Shown: piece by piece, positions 33,761-42,222 of the stretch
Layout of the letters: every line of letters begins with the position of its first letter
Position numbering within the stretch: position 1 is the stretch's first letter
Source: Zeaxanthinibacter enoshimensis
GTDB taxonomy: Bacteria > Bacteroidota > Bacteroidia > Flavobacteriales > Flavobacteriaceae
Direction: 5' to 3'
Length of the DNA: 64,000 nt
Assembly: GCF_004362865.1 (NCBI RefSeq)
Contig: NZ_SNYI01000003.1
Coordinates: 1-64,000 of the forward strand
Translations under genes and position numbers: made by a program
The notes under the pieces: model-generated
The model's input: only the letters and a program-made list of their open reading frames with translations
Database searches by the model: none
What the model was told of the DNA's origin: nothing

Positions 33761-34849
33761 ATGAATAAGAATTATTATGCCGTTGTAATGGCAGGAGGTG
33801 TCGGATCCCGGTTCTGGCCATTGAGTACGACCGAGAACCCGAAACAATTCCACGATATGCTGGGATCCGGGCAGACACTCATCCAGAAGACCGTACATCG
33901 GCTTACCAAATTTATACCCACTGAGAATATCCTTATCCTTACGAACCAGAGATATCTGTCCCTGGTCCTGGAACAATTACCTATGCTCAGCGAAGAACAG
34001 GTGGTGTTAGAGCCGGCGATGAGGAATACAGCACCTTGTATCTTGTACGCTGCATTAAAGATCCAGAAAAAGAATCCTGATGCAACTATGATCGTGGCTC
34101 CCAGTGATCACTGGATCGAAGACGAAAAAGCTTTTGAACAAGATGTAAAGGAATGTTTTGCCAGGTGTGAAGAAGAAAATGCCCTTTGTACCCTGGGTAT
34201 AACCCCTACCTTTCCCAATACCGGGTTTGGATATATCGAGTTCGATAAAACCGATCAACAGGGAGAACCTGGGCTTAAAAAAGTGGTGCAATTTCGGGAA
34301 AAACCGGATTACCAAACAGCGAAATCTTTCCTGGAGCAGGGTAATTTCTTATGGAACGCAGGTATCTTTATGTGGGGAGTAGAAACCATTATCAACGCTT
34401 TTAAAAATTACCAACCCGGCACCTATTCCCTGTTTGAAAGCGGTCTGGAGGTCTATAATACCGATGAAGAAGCCCGGTTTATTAAGGAGAATTACCCAAA
34501 GGCAGAAAATATTTCTATCGATTACGCAATACTCGAGAAGTCGGACAGGATCTATGTGTTGCCCGCTTCTTTTGACTGGAATGACCTGGGAACCTGGGGA
34601 TCCCTTTACGAAAAGATGCATGATAAAGCCGGGGATAATGCGATAGTTAACGGCACCCTGCTTTCCGAGGATTCATCAGGAAATATGATCAGGACCGAGG
34701 AAGGAAAACTCGTAGTTATAGACAGTATAAATGATTATATTATTGTAGATAAGAAGGATGTCCTCCTGATCTATCCCAAACAGAAAGAACAACATATCAA
34801 GGAAGTGGTCAGCAAGGTTAAGGACGCTTTCGGAGATCAATACATCTAA
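33761..34849 (+). CDS. manC: Mannose-1-phosphate guanylyltransferase
   Basis: The 362-residue protein starts with the nucleotidyltransferase motif VVMAGGVGSRFWPLSTTENPKQF. It also has APSDHWIED, the FREKPD motif typical of GDP-mannose pyrophosphorylases and WNAGIFMW. It makes GDP-mannose from GTP and mannose-1-phosphate for polysaccharide or glycoprotein sugars. It lacks the C-terminal isomerase domain of bifunctional ManC proteins. It is followed 2 nt later by the DUF389 gene. Confidence 0.93.
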   Translation: MNKNYYAVVMAGGVGSRFWPLSTTENPKQFHDMLGSGQTLIQKTVHRLTKFIPTENILILTNQRYLSLVLEQLPMLSEEQVVLEPAMRNTAPCILYAALKIQKKNPDATMIVAPSDHWIEDEKAFEQDVKECFARCEEENALCTLGITPTFPNTGFGYIEFDKTDQQGEPGLKKVVQFREKPDYQTAKSFLEQGNFLWNAGIFMWGVETIINAFKNYQPGTYSLFESGLEVYNTDEEARFIKENYPKAENISIDYAILEKSDRIYVLPASFDWNDLGTWGSLYEKMHDKAGDNAIVNGTLLSEDSSGNMIRTEEGKLVVIDSINDYIIVDKKDVLLIYPKQKEQHIKEVVSKVKDAFGDQYI

Positions 34850-34851
34850 GT

Positions 34852-36321
34852 ATGAGCCAGAAATTAGACCAGGATCAGCTGACCCCGACCAGTAAGGATG
34901 AGGGTAGTGCAGAAGAAGTAAAAAAGGATTTTAAAGGGCTGCTTGGGAGTATTAAACACTTCCTGGAGGAGCTTCTGGATATCCGGCAGAATACGGACAG
35001 GGAAGCTACCATGGAGGCTATAATCGCAGATATTCCTTTTAAGGGACACACGTCCTGGATTTTAGTCTGTTCTATTTTCATCGCGTCAGTAGGGCTCAAT
35101 GCGAATTCCACAGCGGTGGTGATCGGGGCGATGTTAATTTCGCCACTGATGGGACCAATCCTCGGAATAGGCATGTCTATTGCGATCAACGATATTGATA
35201 CCTTACGCCGGTCGTTGAAGAATTTTGCAGTCATGGTCTTTCTCAGTGTGCTTACGGCCTACTTTTTCTTTGTCCTTTTCCCTTTAAGAGATGAATCCTC
35301 TGAACTCCTGGCCAGGACAGCACCGGATATCAGGGATGTACTGATCGCATTTTTTGGTGGTCTCGCCCTGGTTATTGCGCGGGCAAAAAAAGGAACCATC
35401 GCCAGTGTGATCTTCGGGGTGGCGATTGCTACAGCACTTATGCCGCCGCTCTGTACGGTGGGGTTTGGGCTCGCTATAGGCAATATTTCCTACGCCGGCG
35501 GCGCCATGTACCTCTTTATAATCAATACTATTTTTATTGCCTTGGCCACTTTCCTGGTGCTGAAACTATTACAGTTCCCAATGGTGCGCTATGCAAATTC
35601 CAAAAGGCGCAGGTTTATAGCCCGGGTGGCTTCGGTGGTTGCCATCCTTGTTATGATCCCGGCCGGGTATACCTTCTATAAGGTCTTTGAAGAATCCAGG
35701 TATATGATCCAGGCAAATCAACTCATCAGTGAGACTATCGCGGTGTACCAGTTTAAAGGACCGGGCCGTTATATGGATAACCTCACCGATATTAACTATA
35801 ACGATGATGGGGAATCCACGATCGAATTAGTGACCATGGGGAATGAAGTGATCCCGGATAACGTGATCGATACCTGGAGGGTACAGAAGAATCAGTATTC
35901 CAGGTTAAAGAATACCGATCTGAAAATCGTACAAGGCGGTCGGGATGACTCTGAGGAGAAATTCAATTACGTGAACGAACTGTACGAATCTAAAAAGGCT
36001 GAACTGCTGACCAAGGACGAACGTATCCGTATCCTGGAGGCCGAGGTGGCCAGTTTAAGCGAATTGACCATGGGTCAGATTCCTTTTAACCAGATCAGTG
36101 CGGAAGCAAGGACCAATTACGATAACCTGGCTGGCCTGGGCTTTGCCTATACCATTATGACCAACTTTGAAAAAATGGATACTATCCCAGTCTTCGAAGT
36201 GAAATGGAAAGAATCGACTCCCCCGTCAAGAATAGAGGAGGAGAGCAAGAAACTAAATGAATGGTTGAAATTGCGTTTAAATGACAACAGGATACAGGTA
36301 AAACAAATGTCGTCAGAATGA
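34852..36321 (+). CDS. DUF389 family membrane protein
   Basis: This 489-residue product has a cytoplasmic N-terminus, then five or six membrane helices in a DUF389 core: LICSIFIASVG-type helix, STAVVIGAMLISPLMGPILG, FFGGLALVIARAKKG and GVAIATALMPPLCTVGFGLA. A long C-terminal domain (about residues 260-489) contains a short coiled segment. Function in bacteria is unknown; a transport role has been proposed from the fold. It starts 2 nt after manC. Its stop codon abuts the stop of the convergent ABC ATPase with no base between. Confidence 0.9.
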   Translation: MSQKLDQDQLTPTSKDEGSAEEVKKDFKGLLGSIKHFLEELLDIRQNTDREATMEAIIADIPFKGHTSWILVCSIFIASVGLNANSTAVVIGAMLISPLMGPILGIGMSIAINDIDTLRRSLKNFAVMVFLSVLTAYFFFVLFPLRDESSELLARTAPDIRDVLIAFFGGLALVIARAKKGTIASVIFGVAIATALMPPLCTVGFGLAIGNISYAGGAMYLFIINTIFIALATFLVLKLLQFPMVRYANSKRRRFIARVASVVAILVMIPAGYTFYKVFEESRYMIQANQLISETIAVYQFKGPGRYMDNLTDINYNDDGESTIELVTMGNEVIPDNVIDTWRVQKNQYSRLKNTDLKIVQGGRDDSEEKFNYVNELYESKKAELLTKDERIRILEAEVASLSELTMGQIPFNQISAEARTNYDNLAGLGFAYTIMTNFEKMDTIPVFEVKWKESTPPSRIEEESKKLNEWLKLRLNDNRIQVKQMSSE

Positions 36322-37089
36322 TCAGTTCCTCTCTTCGATATACATCTGCCTGACTTTTTTAAACAGATCCGATGAGTAAACGAAATTGGTAACGGCCTCG
36401 TTATCTGTTTTAAATATTTCCTTGTTTGATCCTTCCCACTCCTTCTTGCCATTTTTAAGGAATACGATCTTTTCGCCTATTTCCATAACGGAGTTCATAT
36501 CGTGGGTATTGACCACAGTCGTGATTTCGTATTCCTGTGTGATCTCCTGGATCAGGTTATCGATCAGGATCGCGGTCTTAGGATCAAGGCCGGAGTTTGG
36601 CTCATCACAGAAAAGGTACTTAGGATTCATGACGATCGCCCGTGCAATTGCCACCCGTTTCTGCATTCCGCCTGATATCTCTGCCGGGTATCGGTCATGC
36701 GCGTCTACCAGGTTGACCCTGTTAAGAACAAAATCAACCCGTTCTTTCATCTCGGCATAGGATTGCCTCGTAAACATTTCCAGGGGGAACATCACGTTGC
36801 CTTCCACCGTCAGGGAATCAAATAATGCACTTCCCTGGAATACCATTCCCATTTCCTGCCTCAGGTCCCGTCTTTCATCACCCGACAATTTGGAATAGAT
36901 CCGTCCCTCATATGATATGGTCCCCTCTTCCGGGGTCAATAGACCTAAAAGGCATTTGAGAAAAACCGTTTTACCGGATCCGCTCTGGCCAATGATAAGG
37001 TTGGTCTTACCTTTTTCAAAGCTGGTGGTAATACCCTTGAGTACGTGAGTGTCTCCGAAAGATTTGTGTAAGTTATCTACTTCTATCAT
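36322..37089 (-). CDS. MlaF-type ABC transporter ATP-binding protein
   Basis: The 255-residue ATPase has Walker A GQSGSGKT near residue 35, the signature ISGGMQKRVAIARA near 140, Walker B LFCDEPNSGLDP and the switch His in VVNTHDMN. It pairs with the MlaE-like permease whose stop codon overlaps its start by one base. Such pairs move phospholipids between the membranes of Gram-negative cells. The partner MlaD-like substrate-binding protein is not next to them in this window. Confidence 0.93.
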   Translation of the reverse strand: MIEVDNLHKSFGDTHVLKGITTSFEKGKTNLIIGQSGSGKTVFLKCLLGLLTPEEGTISYEGRIYSKLSGDERRDLRQEMGMVFQGSALFDSLTVEGNVMFPLEMFTRQSYAEMKERVDFVLNRVNLVDAHDRYPAEISGGMQKRVAIARAIVMNPKYLFCDEPNSGLDPKTAILIDNLIQEITQEYEITTVVNTHDMNSVMEIGEKIVFLKNGKKEWEGSNKEIFKTDNEAVTNFVYSSDLFKKVRQMYIEERN

Positions 37090-37826
37090 TAGCCTAAAAG
37101 GAGTTGGGTGAGAATAAAATTAGTAATGATGATCACAACACTGGTCCAGACAAAAGCGGTTGTACTGGCCTTACCAACATCTAATGCACCACCGGTCATG
37201 TAAAACCCATGAAAGGATGGGATGGTGGCAATGATAAATGCAAAAACAAAGGTCTTGATAAAGGAATAGGTGACGTGGTAAGGAATGAAATCCATTTGCA
37301 GACCTTCAATAAAATCTCCACTGGAACTGTAGCCCCCTGCAATATTGGCAAGATAACCTCCAAAAACTCCCACATACATGGCGATCGCTACGGCAAAAGG
37401 ATAAAATAACATGGCGATGATCTTGGGGAAGACCAGGTAGTTCAATGCGTTTACCCCCATTACTTCGAGGGCGTCGATCTGTTCTGTAACCCGCATGGTC
37501 CCGATGCTCGAGGTGATATATGAACCTACTTTCCCGGCCATAATGATGGAAGTAAAGGTGGGGGCAAATTCCAGGATGACCGACTGCCTTGTGGCAAACC
37601 CGATAAGATTCTTAGGGATCAGCGGGTTAGTTAAGTTGAGAGCGGTCTGGATGGCGACAACACCCCCGATGAAAATGGCGATAAAAATGATAATGCCCAG
37701 GGAGTTAAATATCAGCTCATCGATCTCCTTCAGGATCAGGGATCTCATGATCCGCCACTTGGTCGGCTTTTTAAATACTTCCCGTATCATAATGGCATAA
37801 CTGCCAATCGCTGATAAATAATTCAT
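37089..37826 (-). CDS. MlaE-type ABC transporter permease
   Basis: The 245-residue protein has the MlaE signature IIFIAIFIGGVVAIQTAL, then EFAPTFTSIIMAGKVGSYITSSIGTMRV (the family's coupling region with Glu-Gln-Ile-Asp-Ala following) and hydrophobic segments to the C-terminus. It sits in the inner membrane and works with the ATPase encoded next. It is first in the minus-strand pair. Confidence 0.93.
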   Translation of the reverse strand: MNYLSAIGSYAIMIREVFKKPTKWRIMRSLILKEIDELIFNSLGIIIFIAIFIGGVVAIQTALNLTNPLIPKNLIGFATRQSVILEFAPTFTSIIMAGKVGSYITSSIGTMRVTEQIDALEVMGVNALNYLVFPKIIAMLFYPFAVAIAMYVGVFGGYLANIAGGYSSSGDFIEGLQMDFIPYHVTYSFIKTFVFAFIIATIPSFHGFYMTGGALDVGKASTTAFVWTSVVIIITNFILTQLLLG

Positions 37827-37889
37827 GCAGTTGGTATAATCGTGTGTTCGTAAAAATAATAATATTCAACTTCAAATAACCTTCTATTA

Positions 37890-37918
37890 TTGATTAAGGG
37901 TTTAATTAATTATTTTTG
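37890..37918 (+). promoter_or_regulatory. Promoter of the secreted phosphatase gene
   Basis: TTG (37890-37892), an 18-nt spacer and TATTTTTG (37911-37918) match the Bacteroidota promoter. The leader would be about 15 nt. Confidence 0.7.
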
Positions 37919-37936
37919 GGCCTTTAATAATGAACT

Positions 37937-39601
37937 ATGGTTTTTCCTAAGAGGCAGGTATTAGGGCTGGTGATGATCACCGTCTTTTGTATAAATAACA
38001 TATGGGCGCAAAAAAAAGATAACCGTGATGCCACACCTTTCAAATCCCCGAAGCTGGTAGTAGGCATAGTGGTCGATCAGATGCGATACGATTACCTAAC
38101 CCGGTTCTGGTCTCATTACGGGGATGGTGGGTTTAAACGTATGGTTGGCGACGGCTTCCTTTGCAAGGATCACCACTTTAATTATGCACCAACCAGTACC
38201 GGTCCTGGACATGCTTCGGTCTATACGGGTGCAACCCCTTCCATGCACGGGATTATCGGGAATAACTGGTACGATAAGGAAAACGATATAAGTGTTTACT
38301 GCGTAGACGATCCTTCTTATAATTCCGTAGGAACCCAAGGATCTGCCGGACAGGCTTCTCCACATCGTTTATTAGTAAGTACCATTACAGACCAATTGAG
38401 GCTGCATACACAGATGCGAGGCAAAGTAGTGGCTGTTGCTCTGAAAGACAGGGGGGCAGTTTTACCGGGAGGTCATATGGCCAACGCGGCGTATTGGTTC
38501 GTAGGCGGGGATGAAGGCAAATGGGTAAGCAGCTCCTATTACATGAATGCGCTTCCGGCCTGGGTGCAGCATTACAACGAATCCAAGGCCGTAGACCAGT
38601 ATAAAAAGCCATGGAATACCATAAAGAAAATAACATCTTACCGGGAAAGTACCGTTGACGACAACGCGTATGAAGGACTTTTTGAGGGTATGGAAAGACC
38701 TGTGTTCCCTTATGACCTGCCTGCCCTTTGGGAGGCTAACGGGGGATATGATATCCTGAGATTTACACCATATGGCAATAGCATGACCACAGATTTTGCC
38801 CTGGAGGCGCTGAAAGGAGAAGAGCTGGGCCGGGACGATATCACGGATTTTCTTGCTATCAGTTATTCCAGCACGGATTACGCCGGACATAAGTTCGGGG
38901 TAGATTCCAAGGAGGTCCAGGATACCTACGTACGGTTAGATATAGAATTGGAGAAATTATTTGAGAAGCTGGATAAGGAAGTAGGGGAAGGGGAATATAC
39001 TGTGTTTTTAACTGCTGATCACGGGGCTATCCCCGTGCCTTCCTATCTTTCGTCCAATAAGATGCCTGCGGGTTATACCGGCTCGCTCATGGGGAAACAA
39101 CAATTCCAGGATTTCCTGCAATACAAGTATGGTGGTACCGAACTGATCAAGAACATCTCCAATGACCAGGTATTCCTGGACCAGGAAGTGGTTAAAAGTC
39201 TTGACCTGAACCCCAGGGAGATTCAGGAAGAATTGGCGAGGGAATTGCTGGGTTACGAGGATATCAGCCAGGTATATACGGCTTACCAGATGCAGCATAA
39301 CAATTTCACCAGTGGAATTCCTTACATCCTGCAAAATGGGTATAACCAGAAGCGGTCCGGGGATATTCTCTATGTTCCCAAGGCAGGTTATATTTCTTAC
39401 GGAAAAACCGGGTCGACACATGGCTCTGCTCAGATCTATGACACCCATGTGCCTTTGTTATTCTATGGTGCAGGGATCCGGCAGGGTTCAACCACTGAAA
39501 GGACTGAAATTCCCGATATAGCACCTACGATCTCTGTCCTGCTGGGAATTGCATACCCTAATGGTACCACCGGTGAACCTATCGGTGAAGTCTTAGAATA
39601 A
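37937..39601 (+). CDS. Secreted PafA-like alkaline phosphatase
   Basis: The 554-residue protein has an N-terminal signal peptide (residues ~1-24, ending WAQ). The alkaline phosphatase superfamily core follows: metal ligand Asp in VVDQMRYDYL, nucleophile Thr in APTSTGPGHASVY, the SYSSTDYAGHKFG metal site, FLTADHGA and the late His in KTGSTHGSA. It closely follows the plan of the Bacteroidota PafA phosphomonoesterase, acting outside the inner membrane to release phosphate. The stop overlaps the convergent glycosyltransferase by 9 nt. Confidence 0.92.
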   Translation: MVFPKRQVLGLVMITVFCINNIWAQKKDNRDATPFKSPKLVVGIVVDQMRYDYLTRFWSHYGDGGFKRMVGDGFLCKDHHFNYAPTSTGPGHASVYTGATPSMHGIIGNNWYDKENDISVYCVDDPSYNSVGTQGSAGQASPHRLLVSTITDQLRLHTQMRGKVVAVALKDRGAVLPGGHMANAAYWFVGGDEGKWVSSSYYMNALPAWVQHYNESKAVDQYKKPWNTIKKITSYRESTVDDNAYEGLFEGMERPVFPYDLPALWEANGGYDILRFTPYGNSMTTDFALEALKGEELGRDDITDFLAISYSSTDYAGHKFGVDSKEVQDTYVRLDIELEKLFEKLDKEVGEGEYTVFLTADHGAIPVPSYLSSNKMPAGYTGSLMGKQQFQDFLQYKYGGTELIKNISNDQVFLDQEVVKSLDLNPREIQEELARELLGYEDISQVYTAYQMQHNNFTSGIPYILQNGYNQKRSGDILYVPKAGYISYGKTGSTHGSAQIYDTHVPLLFYGAGIRQGSTTERTEIPDIAPTISVLLGIAYPNGTTGEPIGEVLE

Positions 39602-40444
39602 TTTCTTCCGGATATTTCGCCATCTGAGTGCTCTGGTGAATGCTCCTTCATCAGGGCTTACCAGGTATGGGGATCCGATATCTGCTGCCTTGAAAAATCC
39701 CTGCATATTGTGAAGAAATACGAGCGGGTTCTTCAGTTTCCACGCCATCTTTAACGATGCTATCACCGTGATCATAAAACCATACCGCATCTGGTACATA
39801 GCCATTCCCTGTAATAACCTGGCTTTCCTGTTATAAGCTTTCCCAAGAGGGCGGAGGTGTTTTACATGCAATTCATCTATGGTAACGATGCGAAAGCCGT
39901 GGTACTGTGCCAGTAATTCATCTATGGTGTCCCAACCCATGGCATTTTTTAGTCCGCCTATGGCCTGGAAACATTTCTTGCTGTACGATTTGATGGCCCC
40001 ACGGACATGGTCGTGATTCATCGGGTGGTTAAGCTTCCATTGTCCATTACTGTCTTCTTCGTAGATGAAGCCACCCGCTATACCTACATTCTCATCGGTC
40101 CTGAAAGTGAGTGCAATTTCTTCGAAATAATTTTCGGGAAGAATAACGTCTGCATCCAGCTTTACTATGAAATCATATTCCTCATCCAGCAGTTCCAGCC
40201 CTGCATTAAAGGCATTGATCACTTTGCTGCCAGGTAAATGCAGGTCAGAGGAGCTGGTGTTCACCTTTTCTATAGCGGGATGTTTGGTGATAAAGTGATC
40301 GATGATTCTTTCAGTATCGTCGGTCGAGTTATCATTGACCACCACTATTTTTTTAGGCATGAGTTTCTGAACGCATAGCGAAGTGAGCGTAGCTCTAAGA
40401 TGAGCTTCTTCATTATGGGCGGGAATTACAACATAATAATGCAT
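39593..40444 (-). CDS. Family 2 glycosyltransferase
   Basis: The 283-residue protein starts with the GT2 fold (VVIPAHNEEAHLRATLTSL, then VVVNDNSTDDTERII). It has the metal-binding DAD in VKLDADVILP and the acceptor-region GWDTIDELL. No membrane helix is clear. It would transfer a sugar from a nucleotide-sugar; donor and acceptor are not known. It is the last gene of a minus-strand group fabH-like, methyltransferase, GT2, with a 39-nt gap before it. Confidence 0.9.
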   Translation of the reverse strand: MHYYVVIPAHNEEAHLRATLTSLCVQKLMPKKIVVVNDNSTDDTERIIDHFITKHPAIEKVNTSSSDLHLPGSKVINAFNAGLELLDEEYDFIVKLDADVILPENYFEEIALTFRTDENVGIAGGFIYEEDSNGQWKLNHPMNHDHVRGAIKSYSKKCFQAIGGLKNAMGWDTIDELLAQYHGFRIVTIDELHVKHLRPLGKAYNRKARLLQGMAMYQMRYGFMITVIASLKMAWKLKNPLVFLHNMQGFFKAADIGSPYLVSPDEGAFTRALRWRNIRKKLF

Positions 40445-40483
40445 AAAATAAAAATACGTATTCTGGGAGGATGATAAACAGAA

Positions 40484-41014
40484 TTACCCAGTTTTGGACC
40501 GGGTGGCGTACACCATATAATAGCGGGGTGTAAAAAGTCGAAGGAATGGACGGATCCCAATTCGGTTCACAGGGTGGCACCATTTGGTACGGGACTCTAT
40601 CTTCCAGCCCGACTTTTCCAGCAGCCAGTCAAATTGCCAGTCCTCGAATTCATGGTAATGCCGGTCCCAGGGATCTGAATCACTTTTATAGGCCGGTGAG
40701 AACCATAACTTCAGCGGAACGCTGGCTACGAGTTTCTCTGACCTGATATTGCGGAGTACATTGAACGGAGCGAGCAGGTGCTCAAAGATCTCGAAAGCCG
40801 TAACCACTTCGGCATCTGTTTGCTGTACTGCCGAGAAATCGATGTCCAGGTCTTCGCCCCCGGTGTTTTCAACCTGGTATCCCCGGTCTTTAAGAATCCC
40901 GGATAATGGATTCTTTACCCCAAGGTCAAGTATCCGGTCTTCTTTCGGGATATGACTTTCGAGGAATTGTATGGTTTTCTGATATCGTTTGTGGGGAAAG
41001 GTTTTCTCGTACAT
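40484..41014 (-). CDS. Class I SAM-dependent methyltransferase
   Basis: From ATG 41014 the protein has 176 residues, short for the class. The SAM-binding motif is DRILDLGVKNPL (motif I, with Leu-Gly in place of the usual Gly-x-Gly), followed by VVTAFEIFEHLLAP. A longer form from 41032 would overlap the FabH-like gene by 17 nt. The start here comes one base after the upstream stop codon, which suits coupling. The substrate is unknown; position suggests work on a lipid or sugar product of its neighbours. Confidence 0.82.
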   Translation of the reverse strand: MYEKTFPHKRYQKTIQFLESHIPKEDRILDLGVKNPLSGILKDRGYQVENTGGEDLDIDFSAVQQTDAEVVTAFEIFEHLLAPFNVLRNIRSEKLVASVPLKLWFSPAYKSDSDPWDRHYHEFEDWQFDWLLEKSGWKIESRTKWCHPVNRIGIRPFLRLFTPRYYMVYATRSKTG

Positions 41015-41015
41015 T

Positions 41016-42074
41016 TCAGATCTTGTATACAATGGCGTTGATGTTCATGCCGGCGCCAACGCTGGCAAAGATAACAACATCTCCTTTCTGTACACTATGC
41101 GGTTTCATTTCGCCTTTCCGAACCATGTCGAATAAAGTGGGGACCGTTGCTACCGAGCTGTTCCCCATCTCGTGGATATTCATCGGCATGATTCCCTCCG
41201 GTACATCCATATTGTAGAGCTTATAAAAGCGCTTTATAATAGCTTCATCCATCTTCTCATTGGCCTGGTGAATAAAGATCTTTTTTACTTCCTCTATACC
41301 GATACCGCTGCTTTCGAGGCAGTCGTACAGCGCTTTGGGCACGTGAGATACGGCAAATTCGTAAATTTTTCGGCCATACATCTTGATATACTGCCGGGTA
41401 TCAGTAGCTTTCTTATCATAAGATTCTCCGTAGAACAGATAATAGGCCTCATCCTGGGAGTAGGTAGCAGATTCGTGGGCAAGAATATTACCACCATCCG
41501 AGGTAGCTTCCAATATGCAGGCCCCGGCCCCGTCAGAATAGATCATGGAATCACGATCGTTCTGGTCTATCACCCTTGACAGGGTTTCACCACCTATCAC
41601 CATGCATTTCCTGGCCATCCCGCTCTTAATATAAGCATGAGCCTGTATCACTCCCTCTATCCAACCTGGACATCCAAACAGCATATCATACGCAACACAG
41701 CGGGGATTCTTTATCTGTAAGAGATGTTTTACACGGGTGGCGAGACTGGGTACGGTATCGGCCTGTGCTTTTCCATGAGGGACATTACCAAAATTATGGG
41801 CAAAGATGATATAATCCAGGGTCTCCTTATCGATTCCCGCATCATCGATCGCTTTCTGAGCTGCAAAGAAGCCGAGGTCAGAAGTGTTATACTCGTTTTT
41901 TGCATACCGTCTTTCTCCAATACCAGTGATGGCCTGGAATTTTTCTATGATCACCGCGTTGGGATATGAGAAAGGGGTGCCATCAGCGTTCAAAAAAACG
42001 TTTTGGTCAAATGCCTGGTTTGGGGTGATCACTGAAGGGATATAACTGCCTGTTCCTGTAATTCCGATATTCAT
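41016..42074 (-). CDS. 3-oxoacyl-ACP synthase III-like enzyme
   Basis: The 352-residue thiolase-fold protein has the catalytic triad of KAS III. The Cys is in DMLFGCPGWIEGV, the His in FIHQANEKMDEAI and the Asn in EMGNSSVATVP. It may start fatty-acid chains or condense an acyl-CoA for a specialised lipid. Because it heads an operon with a methyltransferase and a glycosyltransferase, it may be a paralogue serving a modified lipid rather than the housekeeping FabH. Confidence 0.88.
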   Translation of the reverse strand: MNIGITGTGSYIPSVITPNQAFDQNVFLNADGTPFSYPNAVIIEKFQAITGIGERRYAKNEYNTSDLGFFAAQKAIDDAGIDKETLDYIIFAHNFGNVPHGKAQADTVPSLATRVKHLLQIKNPRCVAYDMLFGCPGWIEGVIQAHAYIKSGMARKCMVIGGETLSRVIDQNDRDSMIYSDGAGACILEATSDGGNILAHESATYSQDEAYYLFYGESYDKKATDTRQYIKMYGRKIYEFAVSHVPKALYDCLESSGIGIEEVKKIFIHQANEKMDEAIIKRFYKLYNMDVPEGIMPMNIHEMGNSSVATVPTLFDMVRKGEMKPHSVQKGDVVIFASVGAGMNINAIVYKI

Positions 42075-42179
42075 ATTTGAAAATTGAAGTAAAACCTTAT
42101 CAAGCTATTAAAATAAATAATTATCGCAACGTACTTCTTTAAGACAATACGACGCCCAACATGACGGTAAGATAAAAAA

Positions 42180-42202
42180 AGACCCGTTCTTGGAACGGGT
42201 CT
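42180..42202 (-). terminator. Terminator of gcvP
   Basis: A perfect 10-bp stem AGACCCGTTC/GAACGGGTCT with a TTG loop lies 21 nt after the gcvP stop codon. On the minus strand it is followed by a run of seven T residues. Confidence 0.93.
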
Positions 42203-42222
42203 GAATAAATATTTAAAGAAAT